DNA of 23,532 bases from JAKBCQ01 sp021807585 (GTDB lineage Bacteria > Planctomycetota > Planctomycetia > Isosphaerales > Isosphaeraceae), in the NCBI GenBank assembly GCA_027325115.1, contig DAHWFG010000104.1:1-23532 (forward strand). Reading direction: 5' to 3'. Shown here piece by piece: positions 22,783 to 23,532 of this stretch. Below the pieces are notes generated by a model, which had not been told where the DNA came from, searched no databases, and was given only the letters and a program-made list of their open reading frames with translations. The position numbers were made by a program, and so were the translations under genes. Numbering within the stretch: the first letter of the stretch is position 1; each line of letters opens with the position of its first letter.

Positions 22783-23532
22783 GATCGCTCCCTGGAGCCG
22801 AACGCGTAAGAAGGACCTGCGAGAAAACGCAAACCAACTATCGCATCGGAACGCGGCGATTACAAGAGCCCACGGAATCGAGGAATCCTTTGACACAAAC
22901 GCCGTGTCGCCGCGGCGAACCCCCGCGCGGCGCCAATTTAATCCATGATTGCAAACATATATAGTAACAACATGATTGTATAAGTCTAATGATCCGGCAT
23001 GACGATAAAAGCAGATTTCGATCCGACCGAACGACCGAACAATCACACGATCGACGACGCCCGACGCGCGAGCAAGCGCGATCAATGGGATATGCGTTCG
23101 ACGATCGTTCCACGCTCCCCCTCCGCGACGGTCGCCGTCACAACATGTCATACAAATGCGTCTATCCATGGTGACGACCAGTGAGCGAGATCTCTTGAAC
23201 AATATCGACTCGGACGACGGCCCCGGCATACCTGGTCGACGGAGGGGAGGTTCTCTCTTAACTTTGGCCGGGATTGTGCCATTTCGATGGACACGCTACA
23301 ATTGTTCATTTCGTAGCGTCGTGACATGTCTCGGCCTCCGTGCCAATCCAGCTTGGGAGAATCACCTCGTTTAACTGTATTGCGTCCCGAAGAAAATACC
23401 GCAAGATCATTGTCAACACGACCTAGTAAAGGACGTCGAGGATCGTGGGGCTGAAGCGGTAATTCCTCCCAGGAGCAATCGAAAAACACATCGTAAATAT
23501 AATAAAAAATTGTACAAAAAACGTAATCTGGT
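22783..23532. other. non-coding upstream region of the ECF gene
   Basis: No convincing gene is seen; several short overlapping frames lack ribosome binding sites and family similarity. The region becomes A+T-rich around 22935-22990 and at the right edge (23484-23532). It contains the 12-bp palindrome TCGCCGCGGCGA (22907-22918), a direct repeat upstream of the ECF gene (listed separately), and a 7-bp inverted repeat ACGCTAC/GTAGCGT (23293-23299 and 23313-23319). Confidence 0.5.
22944..22989 (-). promoter_or_regulatory. candidate ECF-gene promoter with direct repeat
   Basis: The repeat CATGATTGYA occurs at 22944-22953 and 22971-22980 in an A+T-rich patch about 160-200 nt before the ECF start. 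On the minus strand a weak promoter-like pair, TTAGAC (22984-22989) and TACTAT (22961-22966), with a 17-nt spacer, overlaps it. The assignment is tentative. Confidence 0.25.

Noticed and set aside
22783..23229. Long N-terminal extension of the ECF sigma factor
   Set aside because: Residues before the ATG at 22782 have no sigma-factor similarity, and AGGGAG marks the inner start.

Overview
The window looks like a chromosomal segment of a planctomycete, probably from the Isosphaeraceae/Gemmataceae side. This rests on gene families largely confined to the Planctomycetes and their PVC relatives: a PSD1-type multidomain cytochrome (PSCyt1/DUF1587/DUF1595/DUF1592/DUF1588/DUF1585), its DUF1552 partner, a giant ThuA plus PVC-type haem-binding dehydrogenase, an ECF sigma factor next to a DWG-type Ser/Thr kinase with TPRs, and an NPTRKRG-type intergenic repeat. 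Coding DNA is strongly G+C-rich, and non-coding DNA is visibly more A+T-rich. No sequence search was possible, so taxonomy is inferred from families only.

Layout. The left edge holds the 3' end of a plus-strand CE1-type esterase, closed by a strong hairpin. From about 440 to 3280 is a gene-poor, repeat-rich region. It contains one minus-strand gene, a secreted c-haem protein with terpenoid-cyclase-like toroid repeats. That gene sits between two diverged copies of a ~150-bp element; the right copy runs into an irregular 14/28-nt repeat array, followed by a 48-bp-period NPTRKRG-type repeat.

From 22782 down to 3280 there are nine collinear minus-strand genes: ECF sigma factor, membrane-bound Ser/Thr kinase-TPR, ThuA/PVC dehydrogenase/cytochrome c, tandem CE1-CE1 esterase, Tat-exported Gfo/Idh/MocA oxidoreductase, CE1 esterase, PSD1 cytochrome, DUF1552 protein, and GH10 xylanase. 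Gaps in that order are 59, 260, 83, 71, 145, 54, 12 and 3 nt. The last three genes are almost certainly one operon, and the seven from ThuA to GH10 are plausibly co-regulated. The right edge (22783-23532) is non-coding upstream DNA of the ECF gene.

How it may work together (inference): GH10 and the CE1 esterases would cut and de-esterify xylan-like polysaccharide outside the cytoplasm. The exported Gfo/Idh enzyme and the ThuA-containing protein could oxidise and process the released sugars. The three CxxCH-bearing proteins and DUF1552 would form an envelope redox module. The ECF-kinase pair is the natural candidate regulator. Five start codons were moved inward from the longest open frame to starts with a good Shine-Dalgarno sequence and, for exported proteins, a signal peptide.
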